DNA from: Myxococcales bacterium
Lineage (GTDB): Bacteria; Myxococcota_C; UBA6777
Assembly: GCA_027005175.1 (NCBI GenBank)
Contig: JALTMC010000464.1
Coordinates: 1 to 15,695, forward strand
DNA: 15,695 bases
Reading direction: 5' to 3'
Part shown: piece by piece, positions 7,522-15,658 of the stretch
Layout: each line of letters starts with the position of its first letter
How positions within the stretch are numbered: the first letter of the stretch is position 1
The notes under the pieces: model-generated
What the model was told of the DNA's origin: nothing
The model's input: the letters and a program-made list of their open reading frames with translations, nothing else
Database searches by the model: none
Translations under genes and position numbers: made by a program

Positions 7522-8388
7522 ATGCTGCAAAAAGTTGCTAAGGCCGTGTTGCTTCGGTTCTTGTGGATCGTTCTGGGTCGGAAGAATTTAGTTCGGCTGG
7601 GGCGTTTTCTGAGCAACGAGGCAAGGCTCGATGTACTCAATGATCCCCGTACCAACGGAGAGTTACTCGTTCAGTCGCGATGGTGGCAACAACACAAAGG
7701 CGAGATGGACCTGTGTGTTTTTGATATCGGTGCCAATATCGGCGAATGGTCGCAGACTTTGATGCAGCAGGCTCCCACTTCTGAGCCGTCCATCACGGTT
7801 CATGCGTTTGAGCCTTGTGCGGGTACACAGCAAACCTTGCGAGATAATTTAAAGCGGTGGGAACTTCAAGAGTGGGTGAAGCCACATGCTATGGCCTTGT
7901 CTTCCGAAAGCGGGCAGCGTGAATTCTTCTCTCTGGGAGACAATCTTGGCATCAACAGCTTTCACCCTTTGGACTCAGCAGAAGTGCGTGCAAACATGGA
8001 AGTGGAGGAGGTTAAGGCCCAAACTCTTGATGAGTTCTGTCAGGAACGAGACATTCCTCGCATTCATTTTATTAAAATCGACACGGAAGGCCATGATCTG
8101 GAGGTCCTGCTTGGGGCCAAAGAGATGTTGGCATCGGGTGCTATCGATATGGTGCAGTTTGAGTACAATATGCGATGGATCTATGCAGGTCATTTCCTTC
8201 GCGATGCTTTTCTGTGGCTGGAACCTTTTGGTTATCGCTTAGGCAAGGTGACTCCCAAAGGGATCGAGTTTTATGACGCATGGCATCCCGAACTAGAGAC
8301 CTTTCGCGAATCCAATATCTTGGCGGTCCAGCCCGAATTTTATGATACTTTTCCACGCATCCCATGGTGGAATGATAACCCTGCCTAA
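7522..8388 (+). CDS. FkbM-family SAM-dependent methyltransferase
   Basis: This protein is 288 residues from the chosen start, within the usual FkbM range, and should O-methylate a hydroxyl, most likely on a sugar of the glycan. SAM-binding motif I is VFDIGANIGEW (66-76), with VHAFEPC (93-99) as motif II. The signature FIKIDTEGHDLEVLLGA (183-199) identifies the FkbM family (Methyltransf_21). The frame is open back to a TTG at 7339, but those 61 extra residues look nothing like the family. The ATG at 7522 has AGGA (7512-7515) six bases upstream, whereas the ATG at 7495 has no Shine-Dalgarno. The gene lies 275 bp after AsnB and 29 bp before the oxidoreductase. Methylated terminal sugars can cap O-chains, which fits the locus, but the target is inferred. 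Confidence 0.88.
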   Translation: MLQKVAKAVLLRFLWIVLGRKNLVRLGRFLSNEARLDVLNDPRTNGELLVQSRWWQQHKGEMDLCVFDIGANIGEWSQTLMQQAPTSEPSITVHAFEPCAGTQQTLRDNLKRWELQEWVKPHAMALSSESGQREFFSLGDNLGINSFHPLDSAEVRANMEVEEVKAQTLDEFCQERDIPRIHFIKIDTEGHDLEVLLGAKEMLASGAIDMVQFEYNMRWIYAGHFLRDAFLWLEPFGYRLGKVTPKGIEFYDAWHPELETFRESNILAVQPEFYDTFPRIPWWNDNPA

Positions 8389-8417
8389 ATCACGCCTATG
8401 CTCACAAGGAATATTCT

Positions 8418-10271
8418 ATGAAACAAGTGCTCCAACATCTCAGCAGCGGTTTGCTTGAAATCGCAGACCTGCCTGCGCCTCAACTCTCTCGTGGTGGTGT
8501 TCTCGTTCAAACGCAGTCTTCCTTAATCTCGGCGGGTACCGAACGTATGTTGGTGGAGTTTGGAAAGGCGAATCTGATCCAAAAGGCACGCTCTCAGCCC
8601 GACAAGGTCAAACAAGTTCTAACCAAGCTACAGACCGACGGTGTGTTGACCACGGTAGACGCCGTCCGGCGAAAACTCGACCAGCCTCTTCCATTGGGTT
8701 ATTCCAATGCAGGTGTTGTTTTGGAGGTTGGGGCGGGGGTTCATGACTTGCAGCCGGGTGATCGTGTGGCAAGCAATGGTCATCATGCAGAGTTGATCGC
8801 GGTACCTCGTCATCTGTGTGCCAAGATTCCCGAAGGTGTCAGCTCGGAAGAAGCTGCTTTTACAACTTTAGGCAGTATCGCATTGCAGGGCATTCGACTT
8901 GCAGCTCCAACCTTTGGCGAAAAGTTCATTGTTTTTGGTGTTGGTTTGCTTGGCCTACTGACGATCCAATTGTTACAGGCCAACGGTTGTGAGGTTTTGG
9001 CTGTGGACCTCAACGCTGAGCGACTCCAACTTGCGGCTGACCTGGGTGCCAAAACCGCGAATGTGGGGGCGGGAGAAGATCCCGTTGCATTGGCAGAGGG
9101 GTGGACCCAAGGACATGGTGTGGATGGTGTGTTGGTGACAGCCTCTGCACAAACCGACGATATTATGCATCAGGCAGCACAAGCTTGTCGCAAGCGGGGG
9201 CGGATCATCCTTGTGGGAGTTGTGGGCCTCCATCTTCGACGCAGTGATTTCTTTGAAAAAGAGATTACCTTCCAGGTCTCCTGTTCGTATGGCCCTGGTC
9301 GTTACGATGAGTCCTATGAAAAAGGCGGTCTCGACTACCCTTATGGCTTTGTGAGATGGACCGAACAACGCAACTTTGAAGCTATCTTGCAAGCGATGCA
9401 GCGCGGCCATCTGAATGTGGGTTCGTTGATATCTCATCGCTTTCCGATTCATCAGGCTACCGACGCTTATGATGTGATTCGTTCGGATAGCAGTGCTCTT
9501 GGCGTGATGTTAGAGTATGCATCATCGACAGTGAGTCTGAGCCAGCAACAGATTGTCAATCCAAGCGCAACACCTGCTCATGGCAAGGTTAATGTTGGAG
9601 TTGTTGGGGCGGGGAACTTCGCGATAAGTACGCTACTGCCCGCACTCGCCAAAACATCGGCTTGTATTGATGCTGTTGTGGATCGCAAACCTTTTGCATC
9701 GAAACACGCTGCCAAAAAAGCAGGGGCTCATCGTGCGCTGACAAGCTATCAGGAGTTGCTGAAAGATGAGCGTGTAAATGCAGTCTTTCTCGTTACCGGT
9801 CATCATGTACACGCCCAACAGGTTTGCGAAGCTTTGCGTGCGGGCAAGCATGTGTTTGTGGAGAAGCCTCTTGCGCTCAATGAGTCCGAGCTAGCGGAGG
9901 TTCTTGCTCAAACACAAGAGACCCCGGAGCAGCTGTTGATGGTTGGTTTTAATCGCCGGTTTAGTCCGCACATTCAACATATTAAGCAGGCTCTTCAGAG
10001 TCGCAGCGGTCCGCTGTGTATGAACATGACTGTGAATGCGGGGGCGATCCCCGGTGATCATTGGGTGCAAGACCCCGAGCGAGGAGGGGGGCGGATCATT
10101 GGCGAAGGTTGTCACTTCATCGATCTTCTCTCGTTCCTGGCAGACAGCCCGGTCACTTCGGTCTCTGCCATGATGGTTGGAGAGCAGGTGGAAGTGCGGG
10201 AAGACAAGATGTCGATCATGCTGCAAATGGCGGATGGCTCCATTGGCACCGTGCATTACTTTGCCAATTGA
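8418..10271 (+). CDS. Bi-domain oxidoreductase: zinc-type (MDR) dehydrogenase fused to Gfo/Idh/MocA domain, cut short by in-frame TGA
   Basis: The 617 residues before the stop contain two dehydrogenase modules. Residues 1 to about 370 form a medium-chain (alcohol dehydrogenase-like) domain, with LPLGYSNAGVVLEVGAG (91-107), PGDRV (113-117) and the nucleotide-binding loop FGVGLLGL (173-180). Residues from about 390 form a Gfo/Idh/MocA domain, with NVGVVGAGNFA (392-402), VEKPLAL (481-487) and GEGCHFIDLL (562-571). Fusions of this kind recur in polysaccharide loci beside heparinase II/III proteins and are inferred to oxidise or epimerise nucleotide sugars; I know of no settled substrate. AAGGA seven bases before the ATG supports the start. 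The TGA at 10269-10271 falls inside the Gfo/Idh/MocA C-terminal domain, and the same frame then continues with family-like sequence to 10562. An intact gene would encode 714 residues. The truncated product lacks about 97 residues and may be unstable. Confidence 0.88.
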   Translation: MKQVLQHLSSGLLEIADLPAPQLSRGGVLVQTQSSLISAGTERMLVEFGKANLIQKARSQPDKVKQVLTKLQTDGVLTTVDAVRRKLDQPLPLGYSNAGVVLEVGAGVHDLQPGDRVASNGHHAELIAVPRHLCAKIPEGVSSEEAAFTTLGSIALQGIRLAAPTFGEKFIVFGVGLLGLLTIQLLQANGCEVLAVDLNAERLQLAADLGAKTANVGAGEDPVALAEGWTQGHGVDGVLVTASAQTDDIMHQAAQACRKRGRIILVGVVGLHLRRSDFFEKEITFQVSCSYGPGRYDESYEKGGLDYPYGFVRWTEQRNFEAILQAMQRGHLNVGSLISHRFPIHQATDAYDVIRSDSSALGVMLEYASSTVSLSQQQIVNPSATPAHGKVNVGVVGAGNFAISTLLPALAKTSACIDAVVDRKPFASKHAAKKAGAHRALTSYQELLKDERVNAVFLVTGHHVHAQQVCEALRAGKHVFVEKPLALNESELAEVLAQTQETPEQLLMVGFNRRFSPHIQHIKQALQSRSGPLCMNMTVNAGAIPGDHWVQDPERGGGRIIGEGCHFIDLLSFLADSPVTSVSAMMVGEQVEVREDKMSIMLQMADGSIGTVHYFAN

Positions 10272-10562
10272 ACAAAATGCTATCCCAAAGAAGACCTGGA
10301 GTTGTTTTTTGACCAACAGGTTGTGCGAATGGAAAACTTTCGAGTGACAACGGGGTATGGATTCAAGTCATTTAAAAAACTGCGTACGATCCGGCAAGAC
10401 AAAGGTCATCAGGGCGAACTCAATGCCTTTGTGCAAGCTTTAGAGAAAGGTGGAAGCTCACCGATACCCCTGGAGCAACTTGTGAATATCACACGTGCTA
10501 GCTTTGCTGCGGTGGTGTCAGCTCATGAAGGTAGAGTGGTGACTCTTTCACAAGGGCTGTGA
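10272..10562 (+). pseudogene. Detached C-terminal end of the bi-domain oxidoreductase after an in-frame stop
   Basis: These 96 codons are in exactly the same frame as the upstream gene and continue its fold: KCYPKEDLELFFDQQVV, then FRVTTGYGFKSFKKLRT and a final helical stretch to QGL. In this family the strand around YFANG-x-K...PKE.LE.F runs without interruption through this point, so the piece is the missing end of the Gfo/Idh/MocA domain, not a separate gene. The only internal starts (a TTG at 10302 and the ATG at 10330) have no convincing ribosome site. The frame ends in TGA at 10560-10562, overlapping the GTG start of the heparinase gene. Absence of further stops or indels implies that the break is recent, is a sequencing error, or is read through. 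Confidence 0.85.
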
Positions 10563-12262
10563 GTTTGTTTCACTCTCTCCAACGGTACTGGCATACGATC
10601 TCTCCTTTGCGACTGGAGCAAATCGGTGGTCAGCTTTGGATGCGGATGCGGCCTCTACGACGTCGGTTTCCGTCTTTCCCACGCAGCACAGAGCCTTATC
10701 CGGGATGTCGGTTGTCGAGGGAGAAGTCCTGGCTGCCCCCTCCTTCAGGGAGCAACGAGAGCGATGCCATCCGTCAGGGTCAGCTATCTTTTGTGCGTGA
10801 GTCGCATGATATCGGTTGGCCTCCTGCGTGGGATGTCTCGGAACCATCGAAACTTTGGCAGTACAATCTGTTTTATTTTGAGTGGCTTTGGTCTCTCTCA
10901 GTAGAAGATGCCTCTGCTGTTGTGCAGGATTGGATCTCCTATGCCAAGGCCAATCCTTTTCACACAGGAATGGACCCTTATCCCACATCTCTGCGACTGA
11001 TGAACTGGTGTGGTGTCTTCTTTCATAAATATCGAGATTTCACGGAGGAAGCTCTCATTTTTCGGGAGCAACTTTGGCAAAGTCTCTGTGAGCAGGTCGA
11101 CCATTTACGTTCTCATCTGGAATATCACTTGATGGGAAATCACCTCTTTGAAAATGCGGTGGCTCTCGCTTTGCTTGGGAGCAGCTTTGAGGGGGAGCGA
11201 GCACAGCAGTGGTGCAAGCAAGGTCTCTCTTTACTAGAACGTGAGATACAGGAACAGATCCTTCCTGATGGGCTGCATTTTGAACTCTCTCCCATGTACC
11301 ATCTAAGGATACTCTATACCCTGTTGCTGCTGGAGCAGCATGGTGATTCCTCAGTTCGTAGGGTGGTGAGTCCTCATCTGCCTCGTATGTTGGAGGCGTT
11401 GTTGAAGGTCTGTCATCCGGATCGTCAGATCGCACTTCTCAATGACAGCGGATTTGAGATCTATCACAGGCCAGAGCAGTTGTTGGCTTGGAGGGAGTCT
11501 TGGGAGAACTCACAACAAGATCCTGAATCCTCCTCTTTGGGAGAGGAGGGGGTATGGTCTCTTCCTTACGCCGGGTATTATGGGGCTCGCTCCCGAGAGG
11601 GTCACTATCTTATTTGTGATGCAGGTCCCCCTGGTCCAGATTATATTCCCGGTCATGCCCACGGTGATATCTTTTCGTTTGAACTCTCGCTGCATGGGCA
11701 ACGTGTGGTCGTCGATAGTGGTGTCTATGATTATGTCAACAGCGATTGGCGTCGCTACTGCCGCTCGACAAAAGCGCACAACACTCTCACCATTGATGCT
11801 CTTGATCAGAGCGAGTTTTGGGGTGCTTTTCGTGTCGCGAGGCGAGGTCGCCCCCATGATGTGACGTGGCGTGAGACAGAGGAAGGATTTGTGCTGCAAG
11901 GGTGGCATGACGGATACTTGCGGTTGCCAAAGAAACAAGCGCGACATGAGCGCAGCTTTCGTTGGTCACAAACAGGTCGTTTGGAAGTACACGATACGGT
12001 TCAAGCGGCACAGCCTGTGTGCGTGGCGTCTCGTCTTCACCTTCATCCCGCGTGTACGATCCTATCTCAGACGTCTCATCGTGCGAGTCTCTCTTCACCT
12101 GTGGGTGACATTCAAATCCTCTTTGAAGGTCCTGGAGAGCTTTTGCCCCCAGGTACCGAAGAGAGTTGGTATTGTCCAACATTGGGTTGTGCACAAGCCA
12201 ACGATCTATTGATCTTTCAGGCTACAGGTACTCATATTCGCATGAGTTTTCTTATTGAGTAG
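10559..12262 (+). CDS. Heparinase II/III-family protein (polysaccharide lyase-like)
   Basis: This 567-residue protein has the two-part heparinase II/III layout: an N-terminal alpha-helical toroid and a C-terminal beta-sandwich. Characteristic sequences are YPTSLRLMNW (141-150), NHLFENAVAL (194-203), ELSPMYH (242-248), NDSGFEIY (295-302), GHAHGDIFSFEL (365-376) with candidate catalytic histidines, and RSTKAHNTL (402-410). Family members cleave uronate-containing glycans by beta-elimination. No signal peptide is visible (MSLFHSLQRYWHTISP), so the protein appears cytoplasmic, unlike secreted heparinases. That suits a role in synthesis or editing of a lipid-linked glycan (inference). The GTG start overlaps the oxidoreductase stop as GTGA, implying translational coupling, and the N-terminal YWHT...L segment matches the usual family start. 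The WbuB-like glycosyltransferase follows after 8 bp. Confidence 0.88.
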   Translation: MSLFHSLQRYWHTISPLRLEQIGGQLWMRMRPLRRRFPSFPRSTEPYPGCRLSREKSWLPPPSGSNESDAIRQGQLSFVRESHDIGWPPAWDVSEPSKLWQYNLFYFEWLWSLSVEDASAVVQDWISYAKANPFHTGMDPYPTSLRLMNWCGVFFHKYRDFTEEALIFREQLWQSLCEQVDHLRSHLEYHLMGNHLFENAVALALLGSSFEGERAQQWCKQGLSLLEREIQEQILPDGLHFELSPMYHLRILYTLLLLEQHGDSSVRRVVSPHLPRMLEALLKVCHPDRQIALLNDSGFEIYHRPEQLLAWRESWENSQQDPESSSLGEEGVWSLPYAGYYGARSREGHYLICDAGPPGPDYIPGHAHGDIFSFELSLHGQRVVVDSGVYDYVNSDWRRYCRSTKAHNTLTIDALDQSEFWGAFRVARRGRPHDVTWRETEEGFVLQGWHDGYLRLPKKQARHERSFRWSQTGRLEVHDTVQAAQPVCVASRLHLHPACTILSQTSHRASLSSPVGDIQILFEGPGELLPPGTEESWYCPTLGCAQANDLLIFQATGTHIRMSFLIE

Positions 12263-12270
12263 GTCGTTTT

Positions 12271-13515
12271 ATGCGTATTTTATTCTTTTCTCACTATTTT
12301 CCTCCCGAGGGCAATGCCCCTGCCACACGGACCTATGAAAACTGCAAACGGTGGGTTGAGTTGGGACATGAGGTCACTGTGATTACTTGTGCACCCAACT
12401 GTCCCACTGGCGTTGTCTATGATGGCTATCGGAACAAACTATACCAGCGTGATACCGTCGATGGCATCGATGTGATCCGTGTATGGACCTATATCGCTGC
12501 CAACAAAGGTACGACCAAGCGAATTGCAAACTATGCATCGTATGCGATGACTTCTGTGTTGGCTTCCATGGGTCTCGGCAAACCAGATATCCTCATCGCA
12601 ACATCACCTCAATTCTTTTGTGGTTGGGCTGGTGTCTTGGCCAAACTCTGGAAGCGAGTTCCTTTTGTCCTTGAGATTCGAGACCTCTGGCCTGATTCCA
12701 TCGCTGCGGTTGGGGCGATGCGTTCCTCGTTTTTGCTGGACACTTTGTATCAAATGGAAGACTGGATGTACAAAGCAGCTTCCCATATCGTAACTGTAGG
12801 GGATGGCTACAAAGAGGAACTCCAAAAAAAAGGAGTACCTGTTGAGAAGATCACGGTCATTACAAATGGTGTGAATCCAGAGGAGTATGTGCCACGCGCT
12901 CCCGATCTCGAATTGAAACAAGCGCTGGGGATCACACAGCCCTTTGTTTGTAGCTATGTTGGTACGATCGGGATGGCGTGTGGTCTTCATGTTGCGTTGG
13001 GATGTGCGGAATCCCTCCGTGAACAGGGACGAGATGATATCGTTTTGGCTTTCATTGGTGACGGTGCTGTTCGTGAAGAGTTGGAGAGAGAGGCGAAGGA
13101 GAAAAAACTAGACAACATTGTGTTTACAGGGCGTCTCGACAAAGAACGAATGCCTCATGTACTATCGTTCTCCAATGCTTGTCTGGTCCATTTGCGAAAA
13201 ACGGACTTGTTTAAAACAGTGTTGCCATCCAAGATCTTTGAAGCTGCATCCATGGAGCGTCCTATTATCTTGGGTGTCGAAGGCAACAGCGCGGAGCTGT
13301 TGCAGCGGGCAGAGGCAGGTATTTGTATCGAGCCTGAAAATGTACAGCAACTCACAGAAGCCATCATACAATTGGCGGATGATCCGGAGCTTCAAAAGCG
13401 TATGGGAAGCAATGGACGTCGTTATATACAGGAGCATTTTGATCGAACAAAGCTAGCCGATACCTATCTCTCTTTGCTGGAACAGATCGCACTCCATAGG
13501 ATGAAAAAGTCGTGA
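12271..13515 (+). CDS. WbuB-like family 4 glycosyltransferase
   Basis: This 414-residue GT-B glycosyltransferase starts with the WbuB-type opening FSHYFPPEGNAPATRTYE (6-23), then VTVITCAPNCPTGVVYDGY (35-53). LEIRDLWPDSI (134-144) contains the conserved RDLWP of this subgroup. The donor-binding domain begins around residue 224 (FVCSYVGTIGMACGLH). The acidic EX7E region appears in altered form within KIFEAASMERPIILGV (321-336), as is normal for the subgroup. WbuB of Escherichia coli O26 is described as an N-acetyl-L-fucosamine transferase, but the subgroup is broad and the sugar here is not known. TAGG seven bases before the ATG gives a modest Shine-Dalgarno. The gene sits 8 bp after heparinase and overlaps WecB by 4 bp. 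Confidence 0.92.
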   Translation: MRILFFSHYFPPEGNAPATRTYENCKRWVELGHEVTVITCAPNCPTGVVYDGYRNKLYQRDTVDGIDVIRVWTYIAANKGTTKRIANYASYAMTSVLASMGLGKPDILIATSPQFFCGWAGVLAKLWKRVPFVLEIRDLWPDSIAAVGAMRSSFLLDTLYQMEDWMYKAASHIVTVGDGYKEELQKKGVPVEKITVITNGVNPEEYVPRAPDLELKQALGITQPFVCSYVGTIGMACGLHVALGCAESLREQGRDDIVLAFIGDGAVREELEREAKEKKLDNIVFTGRLDKERMPHVLSFSNACLVHLRKTDLFKTVLPSKIFEAASMERPIILGVEGNSAELLQRAEAGICIEPENVQQLTEAIIQLADDPELQKRMGSNGRRYIQEHFDRTKLADTYLSLLEQIALHRMKKS

Positions 13516-14609
13516 AAATTATTAATATCGTAGGGGCCCGTCCAAACTTTGTAAAAATAGCTCCGATTATGGAAGCTTATCGTGCATATCCCGATATCGA
13601 GCCTCTGCTTGTACACACAGGACAACATTACGATAAAAAGATGAGTGGAGACTTTTTCGAGACCCTGGGGATTCGTGAGCCGGATATCCACTTGGGGGTC
13701 GGATCGGGTAGTCATGCCACTCAAACAGCAGCGATCATGACGTCCTTTGAGCCTATTGTTCTGGAGCAAAAGCCAGATGCTTTGTTGGTGGTAGGCGATG
13801 TGAACAGTACGGTGGCTTGCAGTATGGTTGCCACCAAGTTGCATGTTCCTGTGATCCATGTTGAGGCCGGATTGCGTTCTCATGACCGAGACATGCCCGA
13901 AGAGATCAATCGTGTGATCACAGACACCATCAGTGATCTGCTCTTTTGTACAGAGCAGTCCGGTGTAGACAATCTTGAAAAAGAGGGTGTCTCTGCCTAC
14001 CAAGTCTTCCTGGTGGGTAATGTGATGATCGATACACTGGTTCGACAACAACCCAAGCTGGCAGCTCTCTCTACTCTGGAGGATCTGCAACTGACCCCCG
14101 GAGGCTACGGTCTCTTGACCTTGCACCGACCCTCCAATGTGGATGACCCCGAGACATTCTCTCGAATTCTCGATGCCTTGGAAGTGATTCAGCAAGATAT
14201 ACCTCTGATCTTTCCGATGCACCCTCGCACCCGTAAGAATCTTGAGTCGAATGTCTTTGGTGAGAGGATCAAGGCAATGACCAACCTCCGTCTCTCTGAG
14301 CCTCTCAACTATTTGGGGTTTTTGCACCTGATGTCAGAGGCAAAAGTTGTTCTGACAGACTCGGGCGGGATTCAGGAAGAGACAACCTTTTTGAAGGTCC
14401 CCTGTCTGACGATTCGAGAGAATACAGAGCGACCAAGTACCTGCGAGATTGGGAGCAATCAACTCACCGGCACCCAAACACAGGCCATTCTCGAAGCCTA
14501 TCATCGTGTTGTAAATGGCACTCTGAAGAACCCACAAATCCCGCCCCTTTGGGATGGAAAAGCAGCAGAGCGAATCGTTGAGATCGTATACAATCAGCTC
14601 AAAAAGTAG
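13512..14609 (+). CDS. wecB: UDP-N-acetylglucosamine 2-epimerase (non-hydrolysing)
   Basis: This 365-residue cytosolic enzyme interconverts UDP-GlcNAc and UDP-ManNAc, supplying an activated ManNAc unit. Signature sequences are GARPNFVKIAPIM (8-20), TGQHYDKKMSG (36-46), GDVNST with D96, VEAGLRSHDRDMPEEINR with E118 and E131, TLHRPSNVDD with H205, FPMHPRT (234-240) and LTDSGGIQEE (281-290). The Asp, two Glu and His correspond to the catalytic residues of E. coli WecB (D95, E117, E131, H213). Length fits the family. The GTG start overlaps the upstream stop as GTGA; AGGA lies 10 bases before it. No UDP-ManNAc dehydrogenase (WecC) is in the window, so the product may be used directly or oxidised elsewhere. 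It is last in the plus-strand block; no strong plus-strand terminator is visible in 14610-14734. Confidence 0.95.
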   Translation: MKIINIVGARPNFVKIAPIMEAYRAYPDIEPLLVHTGQHYDKKMSGDFFETLGIREPDIHLGVGSGSHATQTAAIMTSFEPIVLEQKPDALLVVGDVNSTVACSMVATKLHVPVIHVEAGLRSHDRDMPEEINRVITDTISDLLFCTEQSGVDNLEKEGVSAYQVFLVGNVMIDTLVRQQPKLAALSTLEDLQLTPGGYGLLTLHRPSNVDDPETFSRILDALEVIQQDIPLIFPMHPRTRKNLESNVFGERIKAMTNLRLSEPLNYLGFLHLMSEAKVVLTDSGGIQEETTFLKVPCLTIRENTERPSTCEIGSNQLTGTQTQAILEAYHRVVNGTLKNPQIPPLWDGKAAERIVEIVYNQLKK

Positions 14610-14683
14610 AGCAAGCTTCACTTCTCCTGGATATTCGATGTCAGTTCAGTTCATAATATGGGTAAATCCCTATTCTGATGAAG

Positions 14684-14703
14684 AAAAAACCGACTGAAGT
14701 CGG
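14684..14703 (-). terminator. Intrinsic terminator of the convergent methyltransferase gene
   Basis: Read on the minus strand, a perfect 6-bp stem CCGACT-TC-AGTCGG (14703-14690) is followed directly by six T residues (14689-14684), 31 bases past the methyltransferase stop. The stem is short but GC-rich. On the plus strand the same hairpin lacks a T-run, so it would stop WecB transcription poorly. Confidence 0.65.
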
Positions 14704-14734
14704 CTCAATCAATTTGGTTTTGGTTGAAGGTCTT

Positions 14735-15469
14735 CTATTTTTCTTTGATGGCAGTGATCAGGAAGACTCGGGTCCAGACTTGTGGTCCGGGGCTTCCTGT
14801 TTCTATGGTGTTGATGAGGCGAAAGCCCATGCGTATACATCGCCAGAGAATGTAGCGTATCGAGGATTTAAAACTATATCCACCCCAGACAGGTCCCATC
14901 TCTCTGGCCTCTACTTGTGAAAATCCACACAGTTTTAACAATTGGCCCAAAACATTTTCTTCAAAACAGACTTCGTGAGTGAAGTCTCCATAGCGGATGA
15001 TATTGGCAAACGGACTGGTTGCGTTAGGGGTTTGTAAAAGTAGCCGCCCACCAGGTTTGAGAGCCTTGTAGCAGCCATCCAAAAAGTCGAGAACTTCGTC
15101 TTTTTTGAGGTGCTCAATGATGTCAAGTCCTGTCAACAGGTCAAAGGAGTTGGCGTGTTCGTTGAGATAGTCCAACAAGTTGTTTTCTTGTACTTCGGGC
15201 ACGATCTGTTTGGCTATTTTGACTTGATCCTTGCTGATATCTACACCGGAGAGATTATGGTAACCCACAGATTGAAAGAAGTGCAGTAGATTACCGTGAC
15301 CACAGGCCAAGTCGGCGATCGCAGCATCTTTCTCAGCGGGAAACCATCCCTTGAAATAGGTGTGGTACGCACGACCCCACCTCTCTGCTTCCTGCTGGTC
15401 AAACTGTTCCGTACGGTTCTTAAAAACAGATGCATATCTTTCATAAATACGTTCTCGGTAATCTGACAT
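14735..15469 (-). CDS. Class I SAM-dependent methyltransferase
   Basis: This protein is 244 residues from the chosen start and should be a soluble Rossmann-fold methyltransferase. Motif I is IADLACGHGNLL (51-62), motif II GVDISKDQVKIAK (75-87), the acidic FDLLTGLDIIEHL (109-121) is motif IV-like, and LKPGGRLLLQTPNA (137-150) is the motif VI region. This matches the Methyltransf_11/UbiG-like group that is common in glycan loci. The frame is open to 15640, but AAGAGGA (15474-15480) five bases before the ATG at 15469 fixes the start, and the upstream residues are unlike the family and enter the repeat region. The gene is transcribed towards wecB, with its own terminator. The target is unknown; a sugar or glycan end is likely from context. 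Confidence 0.88.
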   Translation of the reverse strand: MSDYRERIYERYASVFKNRTEQFDQQEAERWGRAYHTYFKGWFPAEKDAAIADLACGHGNLLHFFQSVGYHNLSGVDISKDQVKIAKQIVPEVQENNLLDYLNEHANSFDLLTGLDIIEHLKKDEVLDFLDGCYKALKPGGRLLLQTPNATSPFANIIRYGDFTHEVCFEENVLGQLLKLCGFSQVEAREMGPVWGGYSFKSSIRYILWRCIRMGFRLINTIETGSPGPQVWTRVFLITAIKEK

Positions 15470-15480
15470 TTTTTCCTCTT

Positions 15481-15500
15481 TTTGCCAAACGTTGTGCAAA
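15481..15500. promoter_or_regulatory. Imperfect 20-bp palindrome upstream of the methyltransferase
   Basis: TTTGCCAAACGTTGTGCAAA is a palindrome with 8 of 10 base pairs matching, centred on AACGTT. It lies immediately upstream of the Shine-Dalgarno of the methyltransferase gene. It could be an operator or a chance dyad; no regulator is encoded nearby. Confidence 0.25.
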
Positions 15501-15519
15501 GCTCTTACCGAACCGATGA

Positions 15520-15556
15520 GTTTGTCATAAGACCCCTCCCCCTGTAACCTTATGAT
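15520..15556. repeat. 37-bp direct repeat, copy 1
   Basis: This block is identical to 15659-15695. It begins GTTTGTCATAAGACCC and ends TGTAACCTTATGAT. It contains an inverted pair TCATAAG (15525-15531) and CTTATGA (15549-15555) around a pyrimidine-rich core, so each copy can fold into a 7-bp stem. It lies in the non-coding stretch 15470-15695, upstream of the methyltransferase. Confidence 0.9.
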
Positions 15557-15569
15557 AGGACTCCAACTT

Positions 15570-15599
15570 CCCCCTCCCCACCAACGGTGGAGGAGGGGG
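15570..15599. repeat. GC-rich inverted repeat between the direct repeats
   Basis: CCCCCTCCCCACC (15570-15582) pairs with GGTGGAGGAGGGGG (15586-15599) across a three-base AAC loop, giving a 13-bp stem with one bulged A. No T-run follows on either strand, so it is not a standard terminator. It is probably part of the same repeated element as the flanking 37-bp blocks. Confidence 0.75.
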
Positions 15600-15658
15600 A
15601 TAGAATGTAGGATGTATAGCACGGTGCAACTTTCAATCACAGCAAGAATCTACCTCTT

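Noticed and set aside
10269-10320. Selenocysteine insertion at the in-frame TGA
   Set aside because: The only downstream dyad (ACCTG/CAGGT) is short, has an 18-base loop with an internal bulge and starts about 22 bases after the TGA, unlike a bacterial SECIS. Selenocysteine is not expected at this non-catalytic position.
13464-14327. Minus-strand open frame of 287 codons opposite wecB
   Set aside because: It is antisense to a fully conserved epimerase gene, its translation has no recognisable motif, and its length follows from the codon pattern of wecB.
14690-14703. Bidirectional terminator serving wecB as well
   Set aside because: On the plus strand the hairpin is followed by CTCAATCAATTT with no T-run, so only the minus-strand reading is supported.
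15470-15640. N-terminal extension of the methyltransferase from 15640
   Set aside because: It would be encoded by the repeat and hairpin region and shows no family similarity. The ATG at 15469 has a strong AAGAGGA site.
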